From CANHBY01 sp046342195 (GTDB lineage: Bacteria > Pseudomonadota > Gammaproteobacteria > Burkholderiales > Burkholderiaceae_C), in the NCBI GenBank assembly GCA_046342195.1, contig JBKDQE010000062.1, positions 1-11,561 on the forward strand: a stretch of 11,561 bases of DNA, in the 5' to 3' direction. Under the pieces are notes generated by a model. That model made no database searches. It saw only the letters and a program-made list of their open reading frames with translations, and had not been told where the DNA came from. Position numbers and translations under genes: made by a program. Below, piece by piece: positions 1 to 7,249 of this stretch (its first letter is position 1; every line of letters starts with the position of its first letter).

Positions 1-86
1 GCATACCCCCGGCGCAATTTGCCGAGCAGCATCGCCAGCGCGCTGGCGATGCTGCTCGGTCTGCCACAAGCAAAGAAATCGATTAA
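1..86 (+). CDS. IS3-family transposase OrfB, C-terminal fragment
   Basis: The last 27 codons of an IS3-type DDE transposase (integrase core subunit) lie in frame 3 and end in TAA at 84-86. The readable peptide begins IPPAQFAEQHRQR and ends SATSKEID. The P-x-x-FA-x-QH pattern is typical of the extreme C-terminus of IS3 OrfB proteins, just after the 'RPH..L' region. The catalytic DDE residues are upstream, outside the window, so activity cannot be judged. Between the stop and the end of the element there are 54 bases, a normal distance for this family. A perfect 38-base palindrome lies inside this coding stretch. Confidence 0.75.
   Translation, partial: IPPAQFAEQHRQRAGDAARSATSKEID
22..59. repeat. 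Perfect 38-base palindrome inside orfB
   Basis: Bases 22-40 are the exact reverse complement of bases 41-59, giving two 19-base arms with no spacer; bases 21 and 60 could add a G-U pair in RNA. It overlaps codons for the AEQHRQRAGDAARS part of the transposase. No T-run follows it, so it is not a standard intrinsic terminator. Its role is unknown. Confidence 0.9.
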
Positions 87-115
87 CCTTCAACTTGGAC
101 TTCCTTCCTTTTGAT

Positions 116-140
116 TGGTACGCCGGAAGGGGGCAGGTCA
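116..140. repeat. Right terminal inverted repeat (IRR) of IS3-family element
   Basis: Read on the minus strand, this repeat begins TGACCTGCCCCC and ends in GTACCA, matching the left repeat at 11422-11447 apart from one indel and four mismatches. Such terminal repeats are the binding and cleavage sites of the IS3 transposase. The outer end is placed at 140 because the homology starts exactly there. Confidence 0.8.
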
Positions 141-403
141 ATGGCTCAGACGCATCTGCACTTGCGGGGGCAGATCTCAAATGTCTTTGAGGAGATGTGG
201 GGCGCAACTGTCAGCAGCGAGCAGAACCGGTGGGAGGAATGCACGAAGGTCCTGTCCCGCCGCGACATCCAGCAGGTCATGGGGACGCCTTGGCGATGAA
301 ATCCAGGGCTTGGCTGTTGGGCGACAGCTGCGATCATGTGCTGCTGGTGGGCTTGATCACTTTCGCCCCCATCATCGAAGCTCTTCGGTGGTGTTCACAG
401 GCC
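141..403. other. Unassigned 263-base segment between IS3 end and LON-domain gene
   Basis: No gene is recognised here. A plus-strand reading frame of 52 codons starts directly at the IS boundary (ATG at 141) and stops at 297-299; its peptide (MAQTHLHLRGQISNVFEEMW at the start) looks protein-like but matches nothing I know. It could be the 3' remnant of a gene cut by the IS3 insertion and converging on the LON-domain gene, or chance. The minus-strand frame over the same bases is equally open and equally unrecognised. No convincing terminator for the LON-domain gene is seen; the only structure is a weak CGAAG/CTTCG hairpin near 378-389. Confidence 0.35.
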
Positions 404-1114
404 CTAAAGGGGAAACTGCATGGGCTGGCTCAGGCCCATCTGGCCTAAAATGTCTGAAATCAACTCCAGCCGCACCAAGGGGTTGTCCAAAGACATCAAC
501 CGTTGTTTTTCAACAGTTTCTACGGGTAACAATTCACACCAGCGGTTAGAAACCCACCCACAGTCGTTCCAGTGATAGGGTGGCAACAAAGGCATGTTTG
601 CAATATTGTCCAGCTGCTGTTCCATGCTTTGAACCAATTGTTGCAGGGTTTCTGTGGCAGGGATGAGGTCTACAGGAACAGGAATCACCGGGTCATGATC
701 AATGAGCATGATGTCGGCAACCCAGAGGCCAAATTTTCTTTGTTCACTGGCAAGAATTTTAAACCTCTGCCCCCCCACGCAACGAATAGACATCACCCCA
801 GGCTGAGGGTATTGCAGTTGGTCTATATGGGCCAGCGTTCCGGTGGGGTAGAACGTTTCCGGGGCAAAACCTTCAATTCCATCTTCATCTTCTGACCTGA
901 GCGAAGAGTCGTCAAACGCTGGTTTGGTGGGCACATCCCATGGGGAGGGCATGGTGGTTACCACCCCGAAGGGCTTGCCGCTTCCTTGGCAGCGTTTGAT
1001 CATATCCAGGTAGCGGATTTCAAAAATACGCAGCGGCAAAAGGCCCCCAGGAAACAAAACCGTGGGGAGGGAAAACAAGGGAACCTGCTGAATGATGTTG
1101 GATTCTTGTTGCAC
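404..1114 (-). CDS. LON substrate-binding domain protein (COG2802-like)
   Basis: This 236-residue protein has only the N-terminal substrate-binding domain of Lon protease and no ATPase or protease domain, as in the stand-alone bacterial COG2802 group, whose function is not firmly known. The signature is at residues 11-40, VPLFSLPTVLFPGGLLPLRI followed by FEIRY, and the later VGGQRFKI segment is also typical. Length is normal for the family; no signal peptide or membrane segment is seen, so it should be cytoplasmic. The start is GTG at 1112-1114: an in-frame TAA lies three codons upstream, and the next internal ATG would delete the conserved N-terminus. The Shine-Dalgarno is weak. It lies 113 bases downstream of ccmI on the same strand. 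That gap holds a small CCCGT/ACGGG hairpin followed by GGTTTC, which might partly end the ccm transcript, so read-through is possible. Family call is confident; role is not. Confidence 0.88.
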   Translation of the reverse strand: MQQESNIIQQVPLFSLPTVLFPGGLLPLRIFEIRYLDMIKRCQGSGKPFGVVTTMPSPWDVPTKPAFDDSSLRSEDEDGIEGFAPETFYPTGTLAHIDQLQYPQPGVMSIRCVGGQRFKILASEQRKFGLWVADIMLIDHDPVIPVPVDLIPATETLQQLVQSMEQQLDNIANMPLLPPYHWNDCGWVSNRWCELLPVETVEKQRLMSLDNPLVRLELISDILGQMGLSQPMQFPL

Positions 1115-1227
1115 AGGCTTATCTTAAGATCGATCAAGACAGCGTGAAACCCCCGTGGTTACGGGTCAGAACATGATGTGATGAACAACACGGCAGTTCC
1201 TCATGGAAAATTCAAGTCTGAAGGGGG

Positions 1228-2451
1228 TCAAGGCTGCGCTTCATGGATCAACACATCTAAACTTTGAGTGCGGTGACTGACCGGGCTTGTCTGACCGATC
1301 AGGTCGCCACTTTCGAGGGTGGCTTGGCCAGACTTCGAAATACGCGCCCCCACAATCACGGTTTTAAACTGAGATAGCCGGGTTTGTGGCGACATGGCAT
1401 GGCTGTCGTCGAGCGTGAATCGGAGCGGCAAGTCTTTCACGCTGGCTCGCAAGATAGCCAGTGGCATCCGGGGGCCTTCGCTGGCTCGCGCAAAAATGAA
1501 CACCGTGTCGTCTGGGTTGACCTGTTTCAGCAAGGCAGAAGAGAGCCGGACCGTGCCCGTGAGTTGTGCGGGGGCATCGTCAGGCATGGGGCTGCTGGAA
1601 TGAGTGTGAAGCTCGGCCCGTGCGATGGCAAGGCTGCTTTCCAGCGCCTTGGCCACTTCAGATTCTGGGGTGGATTGTTTCAGGGCCTTGGTCCAGAATT
1701 CAATGGCTTGACTGAAATTTTGTTTTTCAAAGGCAACGCCTCCGGCCAGCACCAAGGATTTAACATGATGCGGGTCAATTTGGAGAGCGCGTTCAATAAA
1801 TGGCTCAGGCTCACCAAGGACACTTTGCCCTTGACCCATGGCCAGGGCATCGGCCAGGTCGGCCAGCAAGTGAGGGTCTGGGGGCGAAATGGAGAGGGCG
1901 TGCTTGTAGGCTTTCTGGGCCAGCGTGAATTCTTTGAGCATCACATAAGCTCTGGCGAGGTGAGTCCAGCCTTCCAGGTTGTGGGGCTCTTGAGCCATTC
2001 TTTGGGCCAATTTCTCAACGAGGCCACGCAGTTTGTCAAGATCGAGGTCTTCCGTGGCGAGGCTGTCTTTTTCCGGGAGGGGGCCAAGAGCCTTGTAATG
2101 GCCCAGTTGAGCATAGATTGTCAGGCTCAGCACAGGGATCAAGAGGCCCACAACCCAGGCGGTGCGGGTCGGCCGGCCGGAAGATGCCGTCGCCATCGGG
2201 CCGGAGGGAGTTTCTGTACTGTTTTCTTCCAGCACCCTTTGTTCGAGTTCTTTGACGGCAAGATCATGTTGTTCGGAGCTGATGCTTCCTGCCGCCAGAT
2301 CCTGATTGATCTGCTCGAACTGCTCACGAAGAATATCGATATTGCCAGAACCTGCCGTTGGGCTTTGCTTGCGTTGGCGTAACAGAGGGTGTAACAGCAG
2401 CGCAGCAGCAAAGCACAGCAAGGCAGAGGCTGTAATCCAAAAAATCATCAT
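1228..2451 (-). CDS. ccmI: Cytochrome c biogenesis protein CcmI (CycH; TPR apocytochrome chaperone)
   Basis: CcmI binds the C-terminus of apocytochrome c in the periplasm and delivers it to the CcmF/CcmH heme ligation complex. The 407-residue protein shows the expected order: a membrane segment at residues 2-20, a cytoplasmic loop with a leucine-zipper-like stretch (about 38-75), a second membrane segment (about 98-115), then periplasmic TPR repeats (about 150-255, for example GWTHLARAYVMLKEFTLAQK). The C-terminal domain (about 295-405, starting LTGTVRLS) corresponds to the extra domain found in long CcmI/CycH proteins. The start is ATG at 2449-2451, overlapping the ccmH stop by four bases (ATGA), which implies translational coupling; ATG at 2446-2448 is a possible alternative. 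It is the last gene of the ccm operon here. Identification is confident from topology, TPRs and context. Confidence 0.93.
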   Translation of the reverse strand: MMIFWITASALLCFAAALLLHPLLRQRKQSPTAGSGNIDILREQFEQINQDLAAGSISSEQHDLAVKELEQRVLEENSTETPSGPMATASSGRPTRTAWVVGLLIPVLSLTIYAQLGHYKALGPLPEKDSLATEDLDLDKLRGLVEKLAQRMAQEPHNLEGWTHLARAYVMLKEFTLAQKAYKHALSISPPDPHLLADLADALAMGQGQSVLGEPEPFIERALQIDPHHVKSLVLAGGVAFEKQNFSQAIEFWTKALKQSTPESEVAKALESSLAIARAELHTHSSSPMPDDAPAQLTGTVRLSSALLKQVNPDDTVFIFARASEGPRMPLAILRASVKDLPLRFTLDDSHAMSPQTRLSQFKTVIVGARISKSGQATLESGDLIGQTSPVSHRTQSLDVLIHEAQP

Positions 2452-3188
2452 GATGAAGAAGATTCAGGCGGAATGTGAGGCTGACTGAAAGGCTTGGCCG
2501 GGCCGAGCAAAGCGCGGGCGCGGTCTCGTTCGGCTTCTGACAGTGAAGCCTGAGGGGTGGTGCGCCTTTTTCGAATCATCGCAAATAAGCCACCCAGCGC
2601 ACCAAACAGAAACAAAAAAGGGCCGAGCCACAGCAGCCATGTTTTACCTTGCAAGGCGGGGCGGTAACGAACAAAATCGCCGTATCGGGCAACCATGAAG
2701 TCGAGAATTTTTTCTGGGCTTTGGCCTTGTTGTAGTTGAACACGAATTTGCTGGCGCAAATCTTGGGCGAGCTCCGCATGTGAAGCGGCAATGGTTTCAT
2801 TTTGACAGACGAGGCAGCGTAACTCTTGGGCAAGGGCCAACACACGCGCCTCAAGGGCTGGGTCCTCAGCCATGGGTCGAGCCATGACGACGGGGCTGGA
2901 AGCCGAAGCGCCAGGCTGCCTGTCGGGCTGCGGAGCTGTCGGCGGCAAATCAGCCGCAGAGGCCCATTTTTCACCGTCTTTTTTGTCCATAGTGCAACGA
3001 TGGGTTGGCCAACTTGGCAACAATGAGCCTTGCGGGGGCGGATGGTCACTTTCGATGCCCCAAGTTTGACAGGTGGCTGCTTGAGCCCAGACCGGGCTCA
3101 TCCCGGCCTGAAGCAGGGCAACCCACCCCAGAAGAACCAGCCGCTTGCAGAAAGTGCGTGGCCCAAGGCCTTTTGAAGAACAACGCAT
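2448..3188 (-). CDS. ccmH: Cytochrome c maturation thiol oxidoreductase CcmH (CycL), with long N-terminal insertion
   Basis: CcmH is a membrane-anchored periplasmic protein that reduces, or forms a mixed disulfide with, the CXXCH cysteines of apocytochrome c before heme attachment. The signature LRCLVCQ is at residues 123-129 (C125 and C128), inside the usual three-helix domain that begins EDPALEARVLALAQELRC; a membrane segment (about 183-205) and a short charged tail follow. At 246 residues it is much longer than typical CcmH (about 150). The excess is a region of about 65 residues between the signal peptide (residues 16-36, cleavage probably near VWAQA) and the domain; it is proline-rich and holds two extra cysteines, C40 and C65. 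The start at 3188 is chosen because it supplies the signal peptide; starts at M103 or M106 would lack one. It sits 25 bases after ccmG and overlaps ccmI by four bases. Confidence 0.92.
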   Translation of the reverse strand: MRCSSKGLGPRTFCKRLVLLGWVALLQAGMSPVWAQAATCQTWGIESDHPPPQGSLLPSWPTHRCTMDKKDGEKWASAADLPPTAPQPDRQPGASASSPVVMARPMAEDPALEARVLALAQELRCLVCQNETIAASHAELAQDLRQQIRVQLQQGQSPEKILDFMVARYGDFVRYRPALQGKTWLLWLGPFLFLFGALGGLFAMIRKRRTTPQASLSEAERDRARALLGPAKPFSQPHIPPESSSS

Positions 3189-3213
3189 CTGGCATCTTTA
3201 GTGTGAACAGGCC

Positions 3214-3741
3214 CTAGAGCGCATTGAGCTTTTCCACCAGGGGCAACAAGGTTTCATGGAGATCTTGAGAGGTTACGGGGCCCGTATGTTTGTGGCGAAT
3301 CACGCCTTGTTTGTCGATCACAAAAGTCTCTGGAACGCCATAAACACCATAATCAATACCCACGATCCCGTGAGGGTCTGATAAGGAGTAAACATAAGGG
3401 TTGCCATGTTGGGTGAGCCAGTTCAAGGCGGCGGCGCTTTGGTCTTTATAGTTCAAGCCATAAATGGGCACCTTCCGTGTGCGAGCCAAGTCGAGCAGAA
3501 CCGGATGCTCCTGTTGGCAACTGACGCACCAAGAAGCCCACACGTTGAAGAGCCAGACTTGGCCTTGGAGGTTCTGGGGCTGCACCAGGGTGCCTGGGGC
3601 ATCCAGGCGCGGCAGCCTGAAAGAAGGGGCGGGTTGGCCAATCAAAGGGGAGGGGATGTGGCGTGGGTCGAGTTTCAAGCCAATGGCCAAAAAACCCAGC
3701 AACACAAAGAAAATGACCAAGGGCCACAAGTAGCGTTTCAT
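3214..3741 (-). CDS. ccmG: Thiol:disulfide interchange protein CcmG (DsbE)
   Basis: CcmG is a membrane-tethered periplasmic thioredoxin-like protein that passes electrons from the CcdA/DsbD pathway to oxidised CcmH or apocytochrome c. The 175-residue protein has an N-terminal membrane anchor (residues 4-22), then the thioredoxin fold. The active site is WASWCVSC with C72 and C75; the cis-proline loop GVYGVPETF has P137, and E138 occupies the place of the acidic residue typical of the family. The conserved FNVWASWC strand and the following EHP are also present. Length is typical. The start ATG at 3739-3741 overlaps the ccmF stop by four bases (ATGA). The stop TAG at 3214-3216 is followed directly by a GGCCTGT motif also seen after the LON-domain gene. 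No anomaly is visible in the catalytic residues. Confidence 0.95.
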   Translation of the reverse strand: MKRYLWPLVIFFVLLGFLAIGLKLDPRHIPSPLIGQPAPSFRLPRLDAPGTLVQPQNLQGQVWLFNVWASWCVSCQQEHPVLLDLARTRKVPIYGLNYKDQSAAALNWLTQHGNPYVYSLSDPHGIVGIDYGVYGVPETFVIDKQGVIRHKHTGPVTSQDLHETLLPLVEKLNAL

Positions 3742-5762
3742 GGCAAAGCTTTGACCGAGGGGGTCATGGGGGGCTGAACCAGGGTTTCAGACCCTGGTTT
3801 TTCTTGGGGTAAAAGACCAAGTGGGGTACGTGGTTTGAAGCGATATTTTCGGTCCAGGACGGCCAGAATGCCGCCCAGAGCCATCAAAACGCAACCCAGC
3901 CAAATCCAGTTGATCAAGGGTTTATGGTGAAGTCGGATACTCCATGCCTGAGGCCCGACAGGCTCGCCAAGTGCGGCATAAAGGTCACGAAAAAGGCCCC
4001 GATCAATCCCTACCTCGGTCATGGGCGAGCGTCGAACATGATAGATCCTTCGTTCGGGAGTCAGGAGGGCCACCCAACGATCGCCTTGCGTGACTGTCAG
4101 GCGTGCCTTGGTTGCCGTGTAATTAGGGCCTGTGACGGGGTCAACCCCTTCCAGCTTAAAGTGATAGCCTCCGATACTGGCGGTTTGGCCCGGTTCCATG
4201 CGAACATCGGTTTCGCTGGCGTAGCCGCCCACCACCGTGACGCCCAAAATGAACACCCCCACCCCGGTGTGTGCGAGAAGCATGCCGTAGTAGCTGCCGG
4301 CTTGGGCCCGCAGGCCATGCAGCCAACGACCCGAGGGGTGACTGCGCAGCCGCTCAATCAGTTGATAAACCGCTGAAGCAATGAGCCATACGCCTTGCAA
4401 AATTCCCAGGGCCACCCAAGGCGACCATTTTCCCAAAACCAAAGGCGTCAAGAGGGCAGTTGCGAAGCTCACCCCGGCAGCCCAACGCAAACGACGCCAT
4501 AGGTCGATCGGGTCAGCCCGTTGCCAACGTGCCATCGGGCCAATTCCCATTAAAAAAAGAGCTGGGGCCATCAGGGGAATGAATACTGCTTCAAAGTAGG
4601 GGGGGCCCACAGACAGCTTCCCCATGCCCAGGGCATCAATGATGAGTGGATACAAGGTTCCTAGAAGAACGGACGCTGTGGCAACCATCAGCAGCACATT
4701 GTTGGTGAGAAGCATGGACTCCCGGGAAATCAGTTCAAAGCTGCCGCCGGGCCTGACCTTGGGTGCCCGCCAGGCGAACAAAAAGAGAGAGCCCCCGACC
4801 ACCACGGCCAAGAGCACTAAAATAAACAGGCCCCGGGTGGGGTCAGTGGCAAACGCATGAACGGAACTGAGAACCCCGGAGCGCACCAGGAATGTGCCCA
4901 TCAAAGATAAAGAAAAAGTGACAATGGCCAGCAGGGCTGTCCAGTTTTTGAACCCGCCACGCTTTTCTGTGACCGCAAGAGAGTGCATGAGTGCGGTGCC
5001 CGCCAGCCAAGGCATGAAAGATGCGTTTTCAACGGGGTCCCAAAACCACCAGCCTCCCCAGCCCAATTCGTAGTAGGCCCAGAAGCTTCCCAAGGCAATG
5101 CCCAAAGTCAAAAAGCACCAGGCCAGGCTCGTCCAGGGACGCGACCAACGTGCCCAGGCGCTGTCCAGTTTGCCTGCAAGCAATGCGGCAATCGCGAATG
5201 CAAAGGCCACAACAAACCCGACATAACCCATGTACAACATGGGAGGATGCAGAATCATGCCGGGGTCTTGCAGCAGGGGGTTCAGGTCATTTCCATCGGC
5301 AGCGGCAGGAATGAGCCGCAAAAAAGGGTTTGAAGCCCAGAGAGTGAAAACAAGAAACCCGCAACTCACCAGGCCCATGACGCCCAGAATACGCGCAACC
5401 ATCGCATCATCAAGGGCTCGGGACTTCAAAGCCACGGCGAGTGTCCAGCCCGAAAGAATGAGTGTCCAGAGCAATATTGAACCCTCATGGTTGCCCCAAA
5501 CAGCGGTGATGCGGTAAACCAAGGGCAGTCGGGAATTGGAGTGCTCTGCCGCCAGCAAGACCGAAAAATCATGAAGCACGAAAACAGCGGTCAAGCAGCC
5601 GTACGCCAAGGCCATGAAAATGAATTGGCCCCAAGCGGCAGGGCGGGCCAATTTCATCCAGGTGAGGTTCCCCGCCTGGGCCCCCCACAAGGGCAGAATG
5701 CTTTGCGACAAGGCCATGACGAAGGCGATGATCAGGCTGAGGTGTCCGATTTCCGCGATCAT
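3738..5762 (-). CDS. ccmF: Heme lyase subunit CcmF (cytochrome c-type biogenesis)
   Basis: CcmF is the polytopic inner-membrane protein that takes heme from holo-CcmE and ligates it to apocytochrome c, with CcmH and CcmI. The 674-residue protein has many hydrophobic segments and the tryptophan-rich WWD heme-handling motif at about residues 234-252 (GWGGWWFWDPVENASFMPWL). Histidines fall at the expected places: H173 in ILHPPMLYMGY and H498 in LLAHTGVGVF (the family's periplasmic heme ligands), H260 and H302. These positions are close to those in the E. coli protein. A large periplasmic loop follows near 515-615 and a final membrane segment near 617-640. The start ATG at 5760-5762 overlaps the ccmE stop by four bases and the end overlaps ccmG, so the genes are probably translationally coupled. 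The gene looks intact and full length. Confidence 0.97.
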   Translation of the reverse strand: MIAEIGHLSLIIAFVMALSQSILPLWGAQAGNLTWMKLARPAAWGQFIFMALAYGCLTAVFVLHDFSVLLAAEHSNSRLPLVYRITAVWGNHEGSILLWTLILSGWTLAVALKSRALDDAMVARILGVMGLVSCGFLVFTLWASNPFLRLIPAAADGNDLNPLLQDPGMILHPPMLYMGYVGFVVAFAFAIAALLAGKLDSAWARWSRPWTSLAWCFLTLGIALGSFWAYYELGWGGWWFWDPVENASFMPWLAGTALMHSLAVTEKRGGFKNWTALLAIVTFSLSLMGTFLVRSGVLSSVHAFATDPTRGLFILVLLAVVVGGSLFLFAWRAPKVRPGGSFELISRESMLLTNNVLLMVATASVLLGTLYPLIIDALGMGKLSVGPPYFEAVFIPLMAPALFLMGIGPMARWQRADPIDLWRRLRWAAGVSFATALLTPLVLGKWSPWVALGILQGVWLIASAVYQLIERLRSHPSGRWLHGLRAQAGSYYGMLLAHTGVGVFILGVTVVGGYASETDVRMEPGQTASIGGYHFKLEGVDPVTGPNYTATKARLTVTQGDRWVALLTPERRIYHVRRSPMTEVGIDRGLFRDLYAALGEPVGPQAWSIRLHHKPLINWIWLGCVLMALGGILAVLDRKYRFKPRTPLGLLPQEKPGSETLVQPPMTPSVKALP

Positions 5763-6286
5763 GGTTGCGCTCCTGGCTTGGGGCCGGCCTGGCTCATCGA
5801 CACAGAGGGCTTTGGAGCATAGGGGGTTTCGGTAGCTTCGCTGCTTGGTGGTACGGGCGGATGGCGGCGTGCGTCTTTCAGGGCTTGGGCTGCCTCAGGA
5901 GGCATGTAGTTTTCATCGTGTTTGGCCAGCACTTGATCGGCTTTGAACACCCCATCGGGGCCCAACTTGCCTTGCGCCACCACGCCTTTACCTTCGCGAA
6001 AGAGGTCTGGCAACAGGCCGGTATAAACCACAGGAATATGCTGGACGGTGTCGGTGACCCTGAATTGAACCGTCAAATTTTCAGATTCACGCCGAACACT
6101 TCCGGGTTCAACCAGGCCACCGATTCGAAAGCTTCGTTCAAGGGGGGCTTTTTTTGCTGCCACATCAGAAGGGCTGAAGTAAAACACCATGTTGCTGCGA
6201 AAAACATTCAATACCAAAGCGCAGGCCACCCCCAAGGCAAGGAGGCCCACCATGATGCTAAGGGTACGTCGGGTTCGAGGTTTCAT
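5759..6286 (-). CDS. ccmE: Periplasmic heme chaperone CcmE
   Basis: CcmE binds heme covalently in the periplasm after CcmC/CcmD load it and hands it to CcmF. With the start at ATG 6284-6286 the protein has 175 residues: a short basic N-terminus (MKPRTRRT), one membrane anchor (residues 9-28), an OB-fold domain (about 50-118) and the heme-attachment motif KHDENY with H123 and Y127. A flexible proline-rich tail follows (about 143-175), longer than in minimal homologues. An upstream TTG-initiated extension to 6355 is possible in frame, but its 23 residues lack family features, so the MKPRTRR start is preferred; the Shine-Dalgarno is poor. It is the first ccm gene here and the usual upstream neighbours ccmA, ccmB, ccmC and ccmD are missing. 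It diverges from the DUF4390 gene across 272 bases. Confidence 0.94.
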   Translation of the reverse strand: MKPRTRRTLSIMVGLLALGVACALVLNVFRSNMVFYFSPSDVAAKKAPLERSFRIGGLVEPGSVRRESENLTVQFRVTDTVQHIPVVYTGLLPDLFREGKGVVAQGKLGPDGVFKADQVLAKHDENYMPPEAAQALKDARRHPPVPPSSEATETPYAPKPSVSMSQAGPKPGAQP

Positions 6287-6517
6287 GATAAAAACTGCAA
6301 CAAGTCTGTTTGGGGGCCGGCATGACTCTACCGCAGCGCAAGCGTTTTGCCCCAAAGCCGGGAGCGGTGTTGAGGTGCAGAAGTTCAGTGTGCATGCTTG
6401 TGCTTCGCATAAGACAGCAGCCAGCGTTTATTTTGAGCCCAAAGCCTTTCGAGGCAAAAGCCTCTCATTGTGAAGCTTTTGCGTGGTCTTCTTGCGACAA
6501 GGGGAATAAAGATCTGC

Positions 6518-6545
6518 ATTTTATTTTTGCAACACAAAAATACAA
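6518..6545 (-). promoter_or_regulatory. Possible sigma-70 promoter for the ccmE-I operon
   Basis: On the minus strand a -10-like TAAAAT (6518-6523, five of six matches to consensus) follows a weak -35-like TTGTAT (6540-6545, three of six) at 16-base spacing, in an AT-rich patch. It would start transcription near 6510, leaving a leader of roughly 225 bases before ccmE. It is a plausible site only; the 272-base divergent intergenic region (6287-6558) must hold promoters for both operons, and I see no clear operator or riboswitch in it. Confidence 0.25.
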
Positions 6546-6558
6546 AGTTTGAGGCTTC

Positions 6559-7239
6559 ATGCTCCCGTTGACGTTTCATAGTCATGATTTACCCATAATG
6601 ATGTTTTTCTCTAATGGCTTTCAGCGCCTGCGCAGACCATTGAAGCTGTTCTTCCATAGGCTTGGGCAGCTTTGCATCAAGGCATCGGGGTGCTCCTTGG
6701 CAGTGGCATTTTCATTGGCCATCATGGGCGTTTCAGCCCGCGCTGATTCCCTTCAGGGGTTCGAGTTGCTCAGGTCTGATGATGGCTTTTATGTTGGTTT
6801 CACGGCCAGCTTTGAGCTCAGTGCCAGTGTGGAGGCAGCCTTGCAAAAGGGCCTGGCCTTGAGCTTTGTGGCAGAGGCCCAGGTGTTTCGTGAGCGATGG
6901 TATTGGCGTGATCAGCGGGTGTCACGTGTGAGCCGATCGTGGCGCTTGTATTATCAGCCCCTGACACGCCAGTACCGGGTGCATTTTGGGGGGGCGAATT
7001 TGTCCTTTGACAATCTTGCAGAGGCCTTGGCAAGCGTTCAGGAGGTCAGCCAATGGAAAGTGGCCGAGGCCGCAGATATCTCATCTTCGGGCCAGTATTA
7101 CCTGCAACTGACTTATCAATTAGACACTTCTGCCTGGCCTCGTCCGCTTCAGATTGGCGTGGGAGGGCAGCCCGATTGGGTCTTAATGATTCAAAAGACG
7201 CATAACTTGCCTGTTTTTCAGTCCACCATCACCGACTAA
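6559..7239 (+). CDS. DUF4390 domain-containing exported protein
   Basis: This 226-residue protein of unknown function matches the DUF4390 family as I know it: a signal peptide followed by a single beta-rich domain, encoded just before ntrY in betaproteobacteria. The N-terminus is long and basic, with a hydrophobic segment at about residues 42-58 and a likely cleavage after GVSARA (near residue 62). The mature part includes ELSASVEAALQKGLALSF and RVSRSWRLYYQPLTRQYRVH, the two best-conserved stretches of the family. The start at 6559 has a GAGG four bases upstream; ATG 6598 would give a shorter, more usual leader but lacks a ribosome-binding site. It ends ten bases before ntrY and is clearly in the same operon, which suggests a periplasmic partner or accessory of that kinase; this role is inference. 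Confidence 0.85.
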   Translation: MLPLTFHSHDLPIMMFFSNGFQRLRRPLKLFFHRLGQLCIKASGCSLAVAFSLAIMGVSARADSLQGFELLRSDDGFYVGFTASFELSASVEAALQKGLALSFVAEAQVFRERWYWRDQRVSRVSRSWRLYYQPLTRQYRVHFGGANLSFDNLAEALASVQEVSQWKVAEAADISSSGQYYLQLTYQLDTSAWPRPLQIGVGGQPDWVLMIQKTHNLPVFQSTITD

Positions 7240-7249
7240 ATTAAAAGAC

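Larger units (their letters stand above)
1..140 (+). mobile_element. Right end of an IS3-family insertion sequence (partial)
   Basis: This is the terminal 140 bases of an IS3-family element whose body lies outside the window. It holds the last codons of the transposase orfB, a short non-coding tail and the right terminal inverted repeat ending at 140. The call rests on the reverse complement of 116-140, which matches the left end of the IS3-type element at 11422: the first 12 bases are identical and, after a one-base indel, GTACCA is shared. The subgroup (IS407/IS51-like, from the TGACCTGCCCCC terminus) is recalled from family knowledge and was not searched. Flanking DNA starts at 141. Confidence 0.85.

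Noticed and set aside
21..60. The palindrome as a rho-independent terminator
   Set aside because: There is no loop spacer and no T run on either side, and it is inside the coding end of orfB rather than after its stop.
146..337. 63-codon minus-strand frame after the LON-domain gene
   Set aside because: It has no ribosome-binding site or recognisable motif, and other frames in the same bases are equally open.
1384..2382. 332-codon plus-strand open frame
   Set aside because: It lies fully antisense to ccmI, has no recognisable domain and is a shadow of codon bias in the real gene.
6287..6355. TTG-initiated N-terminal extension of ccmE
   Set aside because: The 23 extra residues are not CcmE-like, and the MKPRTRR start gives the normal anchor and length.
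6385..6585. Small minus-strand frame upstream of ccmE as a candidate ccmD
   Set aside because: CcmD needs one clear hydrophobic membrane segment with a short basic tail; this peptide is basic and lacks a membrane segment, and it overlaps the divergent gene start.
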